NCBI RefSeq assembly: GCF_015221995.1
Contig: NZ_JADFFM010000002.1
Span: forward strand, 1,426,001 to 1,490,000
From: Mucilaginibacter boryungensis
GTDB lineage: Bacteria > Bacteroidota > Bacteroidia > Sphingobacteriales > Sphingobacteriaceae
Direction of reading: 5' to 3'
DNA length: 64,000 nucleotides
Both the position numbers and the translations under genes were made by a program. Positions 43,051 to 51,395 of this stretch are shown one piece after another. The notes beneath the pieces are model-generated. The model was not told the origin of the DNA, searched no databases, and saw only the letters and a list, made by a program, of their open reading frames with translations. Every line of letters starts with the position of its first letter. Position 1 is the first letter of the stretch.

Positions 43051-45180
43051 ATGCAGCCGGAAAAATTTTATTATGACAACAAGATCGTCCGAAATTTTGG
43101 TATCGCTACCGTAATTTGGGGCATTATTGGTATGACGGTAGGCCTCATCGCCGCTATCCAGTTATATCATCCTGGTGCTAACATGCACAACCAGTTTACT
43201 ACCTTCGGGCGTATCCGGCCACTGCATACCAATGCGGTGATCTTCGCTTTTGTGGGAAACGCCATTTTTATGGGTGTTTATTATTCCCTGCAGCGCTTGC
43301 TGAAAGCGCGTATGTTCAGCGACTGGCTGAGTAATATCCATTTTTGGGGCTGGCAGCTGATCATTCTTTCCGCGGTAATTACACTTCCCTTAGGGCTAAC
43401 CACTTCCCACGAATATGCGGAACTGGAATGGCCGATAGATATCGCCATTACGGTGATCTGGGTGGTATTCGGCTGGAATATGTTCGGTACGATCATCAAA
43501 CGCCGTGAGCGGCATTTGTATGTGGCCATCTGGTTTTATATCGCCACGTTTGTCACTATTGCCGTATTACATATCGTTAACTCATTCGAGTTACCGGTTT
43601 CTGCTTTTAAAAGCTATATGGTTTACGCAGGTGTACAGGATGCACTGGTGCAATGGTGGTACGGCCACAACGCAGTTGCGTTTTTCCTGACCACGCCTTA
43701 CTTGGGCATGATGTATTATTTCCTGCCTAAAATGGCTAACAGGCCAATCTATTCTTATAAATTAAGTATCCTGCATTTTTGGGCGCTGATATTTATTTAT
43801 ATCTGGGCAGGCCCTCACCACTTATTGTATACCACCTTGCCGGGTTGGGCACAATCATTAGGTGTGGCTTTCTCTATTATGCTGCTTGCACCAAGCTGGG
43901 GCGGTATGATCAACGGCCTGCTTACCCTGCGCGGCGCGTGGGACAAGGTGCGTGATGATGTGGTCCTGAAATTTATGGTTGTTGGCTTAACCGGTTACGG
44001 TATGGCCACGTTTGAAGGGCCGATGCTTTCTCTAAAACAGATCAATAGTATCGCCCACTTCAGCGACTGGATTATTGCCCACGTGCACGTTGGTGCACTG
44101 GCCTGGAACGGGTTTTTAACTTTCGCTATCTTATACTGGCTGATTCCGCGCATTTATAAAACGGAACTTTATTCGAAAAAACTGGCCGCTTTTCACTTCT
44201 GGATCGGTACGCTGGGCATCATCTTTTACGCAGTACCAATGTACTGGGCTGGCTTTACCCAAAGCCTGATGCTGAAAGAGTTTACCGCTGAGGGGATGCT
44301 GAAGTATCCTAACTTCCTGGAAACCACCTTACGGATCATCCCGATGCACGTAATGCGGTCAATAGGCGGTAGCATTTACCTGCTGGGCGTAATTGTGATG
44401 GCCTTTAACCTGGTCAAAACAGCTAAGCAAGGTAGCCTTGTAGCTGATGAAGCCGCCCAGGCGATGCCACTGGAACCGGTAGCTACTGTTGCAAAAGAAG
44501 GCAGCTGGCACCGTCGCCTGGAGCGCAGGCCTATACAGTTCATGGTGTTGTCGCTGGTTGTTATTCTGATCGGCTCGATGATTGAGTTGATGCCGACGCT
44601 GACGATCTCCTCTAACATACCTACGATTGCCAGTGTAAAACCGTACACGCCGCTGGAATTGCAGGGCCGGGACATTTATATCCGGGAAGGCTGTTCTAAC
44701 TGTCACTCTCAAACTGTCAGGCCTTTCCGTTCTGAAACAGAGCGCTATGGCGAATACAGTAAAGCCGGAGAATTTGTTTATGACCACCCTTTTCTGTGGG
44801 GATCCAAACGTACCGGGCCTGACCTGGCTCGCGAGGGTGGTAAATATGGTAATGCCTGGCATTATAATCACCTGATGGATCCACGGCTGATGTCGCCCGG
44901 CAGTATAATGCCGGAATATGGCTGGTTGCTGACCCAGAAATTGGATACCAGCACCACCGCAGCAAAGATAAGGGCGATGCGAACCCTGGGTGTGCCATAT
45001 GCGAAAGGTTATGATCAGCAAGCCAATGCTGACCTGGAGAAACAGGCTAAAGAGATTTCCGATAATCTTTATATCGACCATATAAAAGTTAAAAAAGATA
45101 AGGAGATCGTCGCCATCATAGCTTATCTGCAAAGACTGGGAACCGACATTAAAGCAAATAAAACCGCCAATAATAATTAA
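43051..45180 (+). CDS. ccoNO: fused cbb3-oxidase catalytic and cytochrome c subunits (CcoN-CcoO)
   Basis: A 709-residue fusion. Residues 1 to about 470 are the 12-segment CcoN catalytic subunit with its heme and Cu-B His residues (RPLHTNAV, HNAVAFF, HHLLYT, HFSDWIIAHVHVGAL). After a linker and one anchor the CcoO part carries the heme c site CSNCH at 548-552 and the axial-Met region SPGSIMPEY. CcoN-CcoO fusion is common in Bacteroidota. It is the core of the high-affinity proton-pumping terminal oxidase and is followed by ccoQ after 4 bp. Confidence 0.96.
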   Translation: MQPEKFYYDNKIVRNFGIATVIWGIIGMTVGLIAAIQLYHPGANMHNQFTTFGRIRPLHTNAVIFAFVGNAIFMGVYYSLQRLLKARMFSDWLSNIHFWGWQLIILSAVITLPLGLTTSHEYAELEWPIDIAITVIWVVFGWNMFGTIIKRRERHLYVAIWFYIATFVTIAVLHIVNSFELPVSAFKSYMVYAGVQDALVQWWYGHNAVAFFLTTPYLGMMYYFLPKMANRPIYSYKLSILHFWALIFIYIWAGPHHLLYTTLPGWAQSLGVAFSIMLLAPSWGGMINGLLTLRGAWDKVRDDVVLKFMVVGLTGYGMATFEGPMLSLKQINSIAHFSDWIIAHVHVGALAWNGFLTFAILYWLIPRIYKTELYSKKLAAFHFWIGTLGIIFYAVPMYWAGFTQSLMLKEFTAEGMLKYPNFLETTLRIIPMHVMRSIGGSIYLLGVIVMAFNLVKTAKQGSLVADEAAQAMPLEPVATVAKEGSWHRRLERRPIQFMVLSLVVILIGSMIELMPTLTISSNIPTIASVKPYTPLELQGRDIYIREGCSNCHSQTVRPFRSETERYGEYSKAGEFVYDHPFLWGSKRTGPDLAREGGKYGNAWHYNHLMDPRLMSPGSIMPEYGWLLTQKLDTSTTAAKIRAMRTLGVPYAKGYDQQANADLEKQAKEISDNLYIDHIKVKKDKEIVAIIAYLQRLGTDIKANKTANNN

Positions 45181-45184
45181 CACC

Positions 45185-45373
45185 ATGTTTAAGCAATTCA
45201 CAGAAAATATATCCGGGCACCAGGTTTACCTGCTGTCTTCACTGGGCATCTTCCTGGTATTCTTTATCGTTGTGGCATTCCTGCTGCTGCGCATACGGAA
45301 GGCCCACATCGATCACATGAGCAGCCTGCCGTTACAGGACGGGGATGAAATTCAACCTTCAAATCTTTCTTAA
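45185..45373 (+). CDS. ccoQ: cbb3-oxidase small subunit CcoQ
   Basis: A 62-residue protein with a short start, one membrane segment (LSSLGIFLVFFIVVAFLLLRI) and a charged tail (RKAHIDHMSSLPLQDGDE). Size, context and layout fit CcoQ, which stabilises the oxidase. Situated between ccoNO and ccoP, with only 2 bp before ccoP. Confidence 0.82.
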   Translation: MFKQFTENISGHQVYLLSSLGIFLVFFIVVAFLLLRIRKAHIDHMSSLPLQDGDEIQPSNLS

Positions 45374-45375
45374 CC

Positions 45376-46278
45376 ATGAAGAAGCTATTAATTATACCGA
45401 TATGCCTGTTATCTATTCAGCAGGCAAGCGCAAAAAGCGACAGTTTGATTAGCGGAAGCATGCAAAATTATATCGGCTATGGCCTTATTGTAGGTATGTT
45501 GTTGCTATTTGTTGTTGCCTTCCTTGTTTTAATCCGTGCCTTTAAAGCAATGGAATATACCATCCTGCGTCTTCAGGGCCACACCCCGGCGGAGATCGCA
45601 GAAATGCGGTATCCGTCTAAAGAGGCCACAACTGAACCCAAAGTAAAAGAAAATAAAAAGCTGCTGAAATTACTTTCCCTGAAGCCGATGTCGGAAGAGA
45701 AGTCTATCCTGATCGAACATGATTATGATGGCATTCAGGAACTGGATAACCCGACACCAGCCTGGTTTATGTGGTTGTTTTACGGTACAATCGTTTTCGG
45801 ATTTTGCTACCTGCTGATCTATCACGTATTCGGTATAGGACAACTACAGTACGACGAGTATAAAACTGAGGTAGCCCAGGCGGACATTGCTAAAAAAGAA
45901 TACTTAAGTAAGTCGGCTAACCGCGTAGACGAGAATACGGTGAAACTGGTTGCCGATCCTGCGGTGTTAGCATCGGGTAAGGCTATCTTCAGTCAAACCT
46001 GCGCGCCCTGCCATGGTGCTAATGCTGAGGGAAATGTTGGGCCGAACTTAACAGATGAGTATTGGCTGCATGGCGGTAAGATCAATGACCTGTTTAAAAC
46101 TATTAAGTATGGTGTAGCTGCCAAAGGGATGCCGACCTGGGAAAAGCAGCTTTCTCCTAAACAGATCGCCGATGTGGCGAATTATATCGAATCTTTAAAA
46201 GATAGCCACCCGGCTAATGCCAAAGCACCGCAAGGGAACAAAGAAGAAGAAACCGGTCAAAAAATGGCCTCAAATTAA
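45376..46278 (+). CDS. ccoP: cbb3-oxidase cytochrome c subunit CcoP
   Basis: A 300-residue protein with an apparent signal peptide, two membrane segments and a periplasmic cytochrome c domain containing one heme site, CAPCH (C209-H213), and MPTWEKQLSPKQIADVANYIESL. Proteobacterial CcoP has two hemes; the single-heme form is typical of Bacteroidota. It passes electrons from soluble cytochromes to CcoO. The N-terminal part (MLLLFVVAFLVLIRAFKAMEY) resembles the family extension of this phylum. Confidence 0.92.
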   Translation: MKKLLIIPICLLSIQQASAKSDSLISGSMQNYIGYGLIVGMLLLFVVAFLVLIRAFKAMEYTILRLQGHTPAEIAEMRYPSKEATTEPKVKENKKLLKLLSLKPMSEEKSILIEHDYDGIQELDNPTPAWFMWLFYGTIVFGFCYLLIYHVFGIGQLQYDEYKTEVAQADIAKKEYLSKSANRVDENTVKLVADPAVLASGKAIFSQTCAPCHGANAEGNVGPNLTDEYWLHGGKINDLFKTIKYGVAAKGMPTWEKQLSPKQIADVANYIESLKDSHPANAKAPQGNKEEETGQKMASN

Positions 46279-46284
46279 AACGAA

Positions 46285-47658
46285 ATGAGTGGATTATTAG
46301 CGGAGAAGGAAACAGATGAACGAAAATGGATCTATCCACTCATTCGTAAAGGCCTGCTGTATAAATGGCGGTCGGCTATCAGTTATGTATACCTGATCTT
46401 CTTTTTTACCGGCCCCTTTATCCGAATCGGCGGCCAACCCCTATTGCTGCTCAATTTTATGGAGCGGCACTTTGTGATCCTCGGCCAGGCTTTCTGGCCG
46501 CAGGATATTTTTCTCTTCATGCTGGCCTCGCTCGTGTTTCTGGTTTGTATCGTATTGTTCACGATCGCCTTCGGCCGCATCTTCTGCGGCTGGATATGTC
46601 CGCAAACCATTTTTATGGAAATGGTTTTCCGTAAGATCGAGGAATGGATCGAAGGCGATGCGCATCAACGTAAAAAACTGGATGCCGGCCCCTGGACCAA
46701 TGTGAAGATCAGGAAAAAAGTGGTCAAGCATATCGCCTTCCTGCTGGTTTCTTTCCTGATTGCCAATACTTTCCTGGCCTACCTGATCGGCAGTGGAAAC
46801 CTGATCAGGATCGCCACCGAACCGCTTACACTACACTGGATCGGCTTTGCCAGTATCTGGGTATTTACCCTGGTGTTTTATCTGGTCTATAGCCAGGTGC
46901 GGGAGATCGTTTGTACGGTGATCTGCCCTTACGGCCGCTTGCAAAGCGTACTAATTGATGAGCATACACTGGTTGTTGCTTATAATGATGTGCGGGGTGA
47001 ACCGCGTGGAAAGCTGCAAAAGGTAGCCGATCCTTTTAATTTGAAAGGCGATTGCGTGGACTGCGGCCTGTGCGTGTCGGTTTGCCCTACCGGTATCGAT
47101 ATTCGTAAAGGGACGCAGCTTGAGTGCGTTAATTGTACCGCTTGTATCGATGTTTGCGATGAGGTTATGACCAAGATCAACAAACCAACCAACCTGATAG
47201 GCTTCTATTCAGAGAACATGATCCGGGTAAAAGAAAAGCCTTCCTTCACTTTAAGAATGAAGGGCTACGCGGCGGTGATCACGGTGATGGTTGGTGTCTT
47301 ATGCTATTTTATCTTTAGCCGCAGCGACATGGACATGACCGTGATGCGCGGCGCGGGTACCCTTTATCAGGAACAGTCCGGTGGTTATATCAGTAATATT
47401 TACAATGCGGAGATCATCAATAAAACCAATGAAAACCGGAAGATCGCCATCCGTGCAGACGATCCGGCTATCAGGATCAAATATATTCAGGCACCGGGAA
47501 TTGTGGCCAAAGGCGGCATGGTGAAAACCATGTTCTTTATCGAAGTGCCGGCAACACATATCCACACGGCCAAAACAGATATCCACCTGCAGTTATATGC
47601 GGGGCAGCAGCTTAAACAAACCATTAGTACTACATTTGTTGGACCTGTAAACGATTAA
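46285..47658 (+). CDS. ccoG: cbb3-oxidase assembly ferredoxin CcoG/FixG
   Basis: A 457-residue membrane protein with about five segments. FGRIFCGWICPQTIF and the 4Fe-4S pattern CVDCGLCVSVCPTGIDI followed by CVNCTACIDVCD are present, then an Ig-like FixG C-terminal domain. CcoG is proposed to reduce Cu2+ for delivery to cbb3 oxidase. Two base pairs before ccoH. Confidence 0.95.
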   Translation: MSGLLAEKETDERKWIYPLIRKGLLYKWRSAISYVYLIFFFTGPFIRIGGQPLLLLNFMERHFVILGQAFWPQDIFLFMLASLVFLVCIVLFTIAFGRIFCGWICPQTIFMEMVFRKIEEWIEGDAHQRKKLDAGPWTNVKIRKKVVKHIAFLLVSFLIANTFLAYLIGSGNLIRIATEPLTLHWIGFASIWVFTLVFYLVYSQVREIVCTVICPYGRLQSVLIDEHTLVVAYNDVRGEPRGKLQKVADPFNLKGDCVDCGLCVSVCPTGIDIRKGTQLECVNCTACIDVCDEVMTKINKPTNLIGFYSENMIRVKEKPSFTLRMKGYAAVITVMVGVLCYFIFSRSDMDMTVMRGAGTLYQEQSGGYISNIYNAEIINKTNENRKIAIRADDPAIRIKYIQAPGIVAKGGMVKTMFFIEVPATHIHTAKTDIHLQLYAGQQLKQTISTTFVGPVND

Positions 47659-47660
47659 TT

Positions 47661-48080
47661 ATGAATTGGGGAAAAGGATTAATATTAGGAATGTCCGTAT
47701 TTATGCTCTTCATCCTGAGCATGTGTTTTTACATGTTCCGGGTCCCGGCAGATGAATACGATCATCAATACTATGAAAAGGGGCTCGGCTTTAACGCTGA
47801 TTTTGCCAAAGAAAGGCAGGTTGTCACAGACCATGCTGAGCCAAAGGTCACCGTGACGGTCAATACGGTTATCGTTGCATTTACCGCCCCGGCCACTGGC
47901 ACCGCTAAGTTTATCCGTCCTTCAAGTGCATCACAGGATAAAGGTTATGCCATAAACACCCGCACCCAAAATACCGTTGCTTTACCCGTGGGCCAGCTGG
48001 CCAAGGGCCGTTGGCATATACAGTTGGAATGGCAAAGCGGTAAGAAGCAGTATTTATATCAACAAGAACTTAGCTTATAA
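47661..48080 (+). CDS. ccoH: cbb3-oxidase assembly protein CcoH/FixH
   Basis: A 139-residue protein: one N-terminal membrane segment, the FixH block YDHQYYEKGLGFNADFAKERQ, and a beta-rich periplasmic domain. It helps assembly of the CcoN subunit. Its stop overlaps the next gene's start by one base (TAATG at 48078-48082). Confidence 0.9.
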   Translation: MNWGKGLILGMSVFMLFILSMCFYMFRVPADEYDHQYYEKGLGFNADFAKERQVVTDHAEPKVTVTVNTVIVAFTAPATGTAKFIRPSSASQDKGYAINTRTQNTVALPVGQLAKGRWHIQLEWQSGKKQYLYQQELSL

Positions 48081-48769
48081 TGTCGGCCAACCAGCTTGCC
48101 TTTTATATTGGCCTTTTCGGTAGCGTGCATTGCATCGGCATGTGCGGGCCACTGGCCTTTGCGGTACCCAGCTTTCATAACGGCTGGTGGCGCGTGATAG
48201 CTGATAAACTGATTTACAATTTTGGCCGGGTGCTGAGTTATACCCTCCTGGGGTTTTTGATCGGCTTGCTGGGTAAGCAATTATGGCTGGCCGGCTTACA
48301 GCAAGGTGTCAGTATTATCAGCGGGGTGTTAATTATCATCGCCGGTTTCTCCAGGTTGTTTAAAATGAGGGTAAGTCAAAACAGTTTCATGCCGGTACTG
48401 CTTTCGCCCATTCAAAAATTGATCCGGTATGCGCTCAACCATCAGTTGGGCCATTTTATTGTAGGCATCCTAAATGGTTTCCTTCCCTGCGGCTTTGTCT
48501 ATTTGGCTTTAGTGGGTGCTGTAAATACCTCATCGCCGGTTGCCTCGGCGCAATATATGTTTTGCTTTGGGGCGGGTACATTTCCTTTAATGCTGCTGGC
48601 TACCATCGGCTCAGGCTATATAGGGCCGGTATTTCGGCGCCGGATCAATAAAGGGATGCCGTTCCTCATGATTTTTTTAGGATGCTGGTTCTTATTACGC
48701 GGCCTTAGCCTCGATATTCCTTACCTTAGCCCTGCTAAGCAACAGCAAGGCGTTGCCATTTGTCATTAA
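48080..48769 (+). CDS. SafE/TauE-like membrane protein, cbb3-linked
   Basis: A 229-residue protein with about six membrane segments and two candidate metal motifs, HCIGMCGP near residue 15 and LPCGFVY near 145. This 'urease accessory/SafE-like' type often follows ccoH in Bacteroidota and is presumed to handle copper for cbb3 oxidase. The role is from context and the Cys/His motifs, not proven. Confidence 0.8.
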   Translation: MSANQLAFYIGLFGSVHCIGMCGPLAFAVPSFHNGWWRVIADKLIYNFGRVLSYTLLGFLIGLLGKQLWLAGLQQGVSIISGVLIIIAGFSRLFKMRVSQNSFMPVLLSPIQKLIRYALNHQLGHFIVGILNGFLPCGFVYLALVGAVNTSSPVASAQYMFCFGAGTFPLMLLATIGSGYIGPVFRRRINKGMPFLMIFLGCWFLLRGLSLDIPYLSPAKQQQGVAICH

Positions 48770-48779
48770 TCAGATAATT

Positions 48780-49511
48780 ATGTTCAGACACATAGGGACA
48801 CGTCGAACGTACCGGCATAACGTGAGCATTGCTACACTGCTTAGTTTGAATGCTGGATTTACCAATGCCGCCGGATTTCTTGGTTTTGCAGTGCTGACCA
48901 CCAATGTTACCGGACACGCGGCGTTTTTTGCTGAGCGGTTGGTTATGGAAGATTGGAAAGCATCTCGCGTAATTGCGCTTTGGATGATGCTTTTTCTTGG
49001 AGGCGCATTTTGTTCCAGCTTGATTATGAACCACATTGGCCGCAACCGGCGTTTTTCTTATGTGATCCCCTTACTGCTGGAAATTATCGTCTTTCTTTTG
49101 ATCACCTTGTTCGGCTATCGTTACCACCATAGCCTGGTCGCCCGGGAAATATTTGCGGGCAGCTTATTATTTATCATGGGCATGCAAAATGCGTTAGTTA
49201 CAATGGTCTCCGGGGCTCAGGTTCGCACTACCCATCTAACAGGGACATTCACCGACCTTGGTATTGAATTAGCACAACTTTACAAAAAACGGAATATGAG
49301 AGATGGGGAATTGTATCGGCGTGTAAAATTGAGGGGTATTATCATTTTTGGCTTTTTATCTGGAGCACTTGCCGGGGCATATCTATTTCACTATTGGAGT
49401 TATCATGCGTTCCTTGTACCGGTAGCATTGCTGCTTTTCGCACTCTTTTACGATATATTCAGGATACATATTAAACGTTATTATCATCGTCCTCTCCATC
49501 GCGGCGGTTAA
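48780..49511 (+). CDS. DUF1275 (YoaK-type) membrane protein
   Basis: A 243-residue protein with about six membrane segments. LLSLNAGFTNAAGFLGFAVLTTNVTGHAAFF and GMQNALVTMVSGAQVRTTHLTGTFTDLG are the two DUF1275 hallmarks (NAGxxNAxGFL and TTHxTGT). The ATG at 48780 is chosen over an upstream extension that overlaps the previous stop. The family's role is unknown. It may be the last gene of the cco operon. Confidence 0.85.
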   Translation: MFRHIGTRRTYRHNVSIATLLSLNAGFTNAAGFLGFAVLTTNVTGHAAFFAERLVMEDWKASRVIALWMMLFLGGAFCSSLIMNHIGRNRRFSYVIPLLLEIIVFLLITLFGYRYHHSLVAREIFAGSLLFIMGMQNALVTMVSGAQVRTTHLTGTFTDLGIELAQLYKKRNMRDGELYRRVKLRGIIIFGFLSGALAGAYLFHYWSYHAFLVPVALLLFALFYDIFRIHIKRYYHRPLHRGG

Positions 49512-49642
49512 AGGTTTTTGGCAAGGTGATTCCCACTTTAGTTATATAACCCGTTAACAAATGTTAGAACCTTCTATGCCTGTTACCGGCGGCTAATATT
49601 CAAAAATTTCCTGTCACCCAATTAGTTGCCAGCCGGTAAATG

Positions 49643-49654
49643 TGATCAGGATCA
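49643..49654 (+). promoter_or_regulatory. FixK-like box 8, TGATCAGGATCA
   Basis: Its centre is 58.5 bp before the last G of GATATTTG (49700-49707), ahead of the membrane protein at 49728. Confidence 0.65.
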
Positions 49655-49727
49655 TTTTTAAATCGTGCAGCGGTCATGGTCGTTTTTTCGCCTGACCCGG
49701 ATATTTGTTGCATCAAACGATTTTAAT

Positions 49728-50075
49728 ATGACAACTATAACTACAAACACCGCGTGGGATGCCAAAGCTGCCCCGCCGGTCAACACCAACACATTTATAG
49801 ACAAATGGAATCAGTTCATGGAAAGCCAGGCTGACCGTATTACCCTTTGGTTCCTGGTATCGCTGGTTTTTCAGGGTGTTTTCTTTTTACCGGTACCGGC
49901 TGCATTGATTTATTATGCGGGTGCGCCAATAGCTGTTCTGTTCATAACGCTGACCTTATTCTTTGCTAACATCATCGCAGGCATGGGTGGCGCGGGTATT
50001 AAAACCCTGTTATGGCTTTTCGCTTCAAGCGTGGCTATCCATTTGCTCATGATCCTGGCTTTTGTCCTTTTTTAA
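49728..50075 (+). CDS. hypothetical membrane protein upstream of alcohol dehydrogenase
   Basis: A 115-residue protein with a polar N terminus (TTITTNTAWDAKAAPP) and about three membrane segments (ITLWFLVSLVFQGVFFLPVPAALIYY, PIAVLFITLTLFFANIIAGM, LLWLFASSVAIHLLMILAFVL). No family is recognised. It sits 19 bp before adh and has a FixK-like box, so it is probably produced at low oxygen. Confidence 0.6.
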   Translation: MTTITTNTAWDAKAAPPVNTNTFIDKWNQFMESQADRITLWFLVSLVFQGVFFLPVPAALIYYAGAPIAVLFITLTLFFANIIAGMGGAGIKTLLWLFASSVAIHLLMILAFVLF

Positions 50076-50094
50076 AACACTAAACCCTACCAAG

Positions 50095-51129
50095 ATGATA
50101 CCCCAGACTATGAAAGTAGCCGTAATCCGCGAGTTCGGTGCGCCGCTGCAAATTGAACAAGTACCTGTTAAAACCCCACATGCTCACCAGATATTGGTTA
50201 AAGTGATCGCCTGTGGCGTTTGCCATACAGACCTTCATGCCTGTAATGGCGACTGGCCGGTCAAACCAAATTTGCCATTGATCCCGGGCCACGAGGCCAT
50301 TGGTTATGTTGTGGCGCTGGGATCGGATGTGACGGAAGTTAAAGAAGGTGATATTGTTGGAGTTCCCTGGCTGCACAGCGCTTGTGGCTGCTGTGAATTT
50401 TGTATCACCGGTTGGGAAACCCTTTGCGGCACCCAGCAAAATGGCGGTTACAGTGTGGATGGCGGTTTTGCCGAGTACGTGCTGGCCGATCCGCGTTATG
50501 TGGCACATTTCCCTGCGGGCATTGATTTTGCTGAAATGGCGCCGATCATCTGTGCCGGCGTAACTGTTTATAAAGGATTGAAAGAAACAGAAGTGAAACC
50601 CGGTGAATGGGTGGCTATTTCTGGCGTTGGTGGCCTTGGCCACCTGGCTGTACAATATGCTAAAGCGATGGGTATGCATGTGGCGGCGATCGACGTATCT
50701 GACGAAAAGCTGGCCCTGGCCCGCGAACTGGGTGCCGATCTGACTGTTAATGCGCTAAACGAAGACCCGGGTGCATACCTGCAAAAACAAGCTGGCGGTA
50801 TGCATGGCGTACTGGTAACTGCCGTGTCACCAATCGCTTTTGAACAAGGTATTTCCGCCCTGCGCCGTAAAGGCACCATCGCCCTGAACGGTCTGCCTAA
50901 AGGCAGTTTTGATCTGTCCATATTTGACACCGTGTTGAACCGTTATACCGTGCGTGGCTCCATCGTAGGTACCCGTAAGGATATGCAGGAAGCGGTTGCA
51001 TTTGCTGTAGAAGGCAAGGTGAGGGCAACCATTCATAAAGCAAAACTGGAAGATATCAATGACGTTTTTGATCAGATGAAAGCAGGGAAGATCGACGGTC
51101 GTATTGTGCTGGAGATAGGCCAGCCCTGA
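50095..51129 (+). CDS. zinc-dependent alcohol dehydrogenase (AdhP-like)
   Basis: A 344-residue MDR alcohol dehydrogenase. CGVCHTDLHAC and GHEAIGYV give the catalytic zinc site, HSACGCCEFCITGWETLC gives the structural zinc Cys, and SGVGGLGHLAVQYAKAMG is the NAD(H) Rossmann motif. ATG codons at 50095 and 50110 are both possible; the second matches the usual start MKVAVI. Co-transcribed with the membrane protein at 49728. It can reoxidise NADH by making ethanol. Confidence 0.9.
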   Translation: MIPQTMKVAVIREFGAPLQIEQVPVKTPHAHQILVKVIACGVCHTDLHACNGDWPVKPNLPLIPGHEAIGYVVALGSDVTEVKEGDIVGVPWLHSACGCCEFCITGWETLCGTQQNGGYSVDGGFAEYVLADPRYVAHFPAGIDFAEMAPIICAGVTVYKGLKETEVKPGEWVAISGVGGLGHLAVQYAKAMGMHVAAIDVSDEKLALARELGADLTVNALNEDPGAYLQKQAGGMHGVLVTAVSPIAFEQGISALRRKGTIALNGLPKGSFDLSIFDTVLNRYTVRGSIVGTRKDMQEAVAFAVEGKVRATIHKAKLEDINDVFDQMKAGKIDGRIVLEIGQP

Positions 51130-51395
51130 ATTTATAATATGGCAAAAGGTGTTTTGTTGGTCGGCCCTGGGAACACCTGATAGTTCTTTGGTTCGGGATG
51201 TCAAAAATACCTGACTGAATTTTAATGGATACCCAGGTGATCGACATCGTGCCGTTAGCGCGCCTGTTGCTTCTTCTGGGCATCCTTGCGTCCTTTCGTG
51301 GACCGCGTTCCGCTAAGCTTAAGCAAAAGTAATTGGCGGGGAACCTTGGCCCCGGCTACCTGGTCGGATGGCCATATACTACCAGAAGTTTTGGC
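51130..51395. other. spacer between convergent adh and hemN
   Basis: No gene seen. AGGTGTT/AACACCT (51147-51178) could form a hairpin, but there is no T-tract. Confidence 0.4.

Noticed and set aside
44359-45201. A 280-codon open frame antisense to ccoNO.
   Set aside because: Composition without protein-like domains, no promoter, and exact overlap with a well-supported gene; a by-product of codon bias.
51147-51178. Inverted repeat AGGTGTT/AACACCT between adh and hemN as terminator.
   Set aside because: No T-tract follows on either strand; kept only as a note in the spacer entry.
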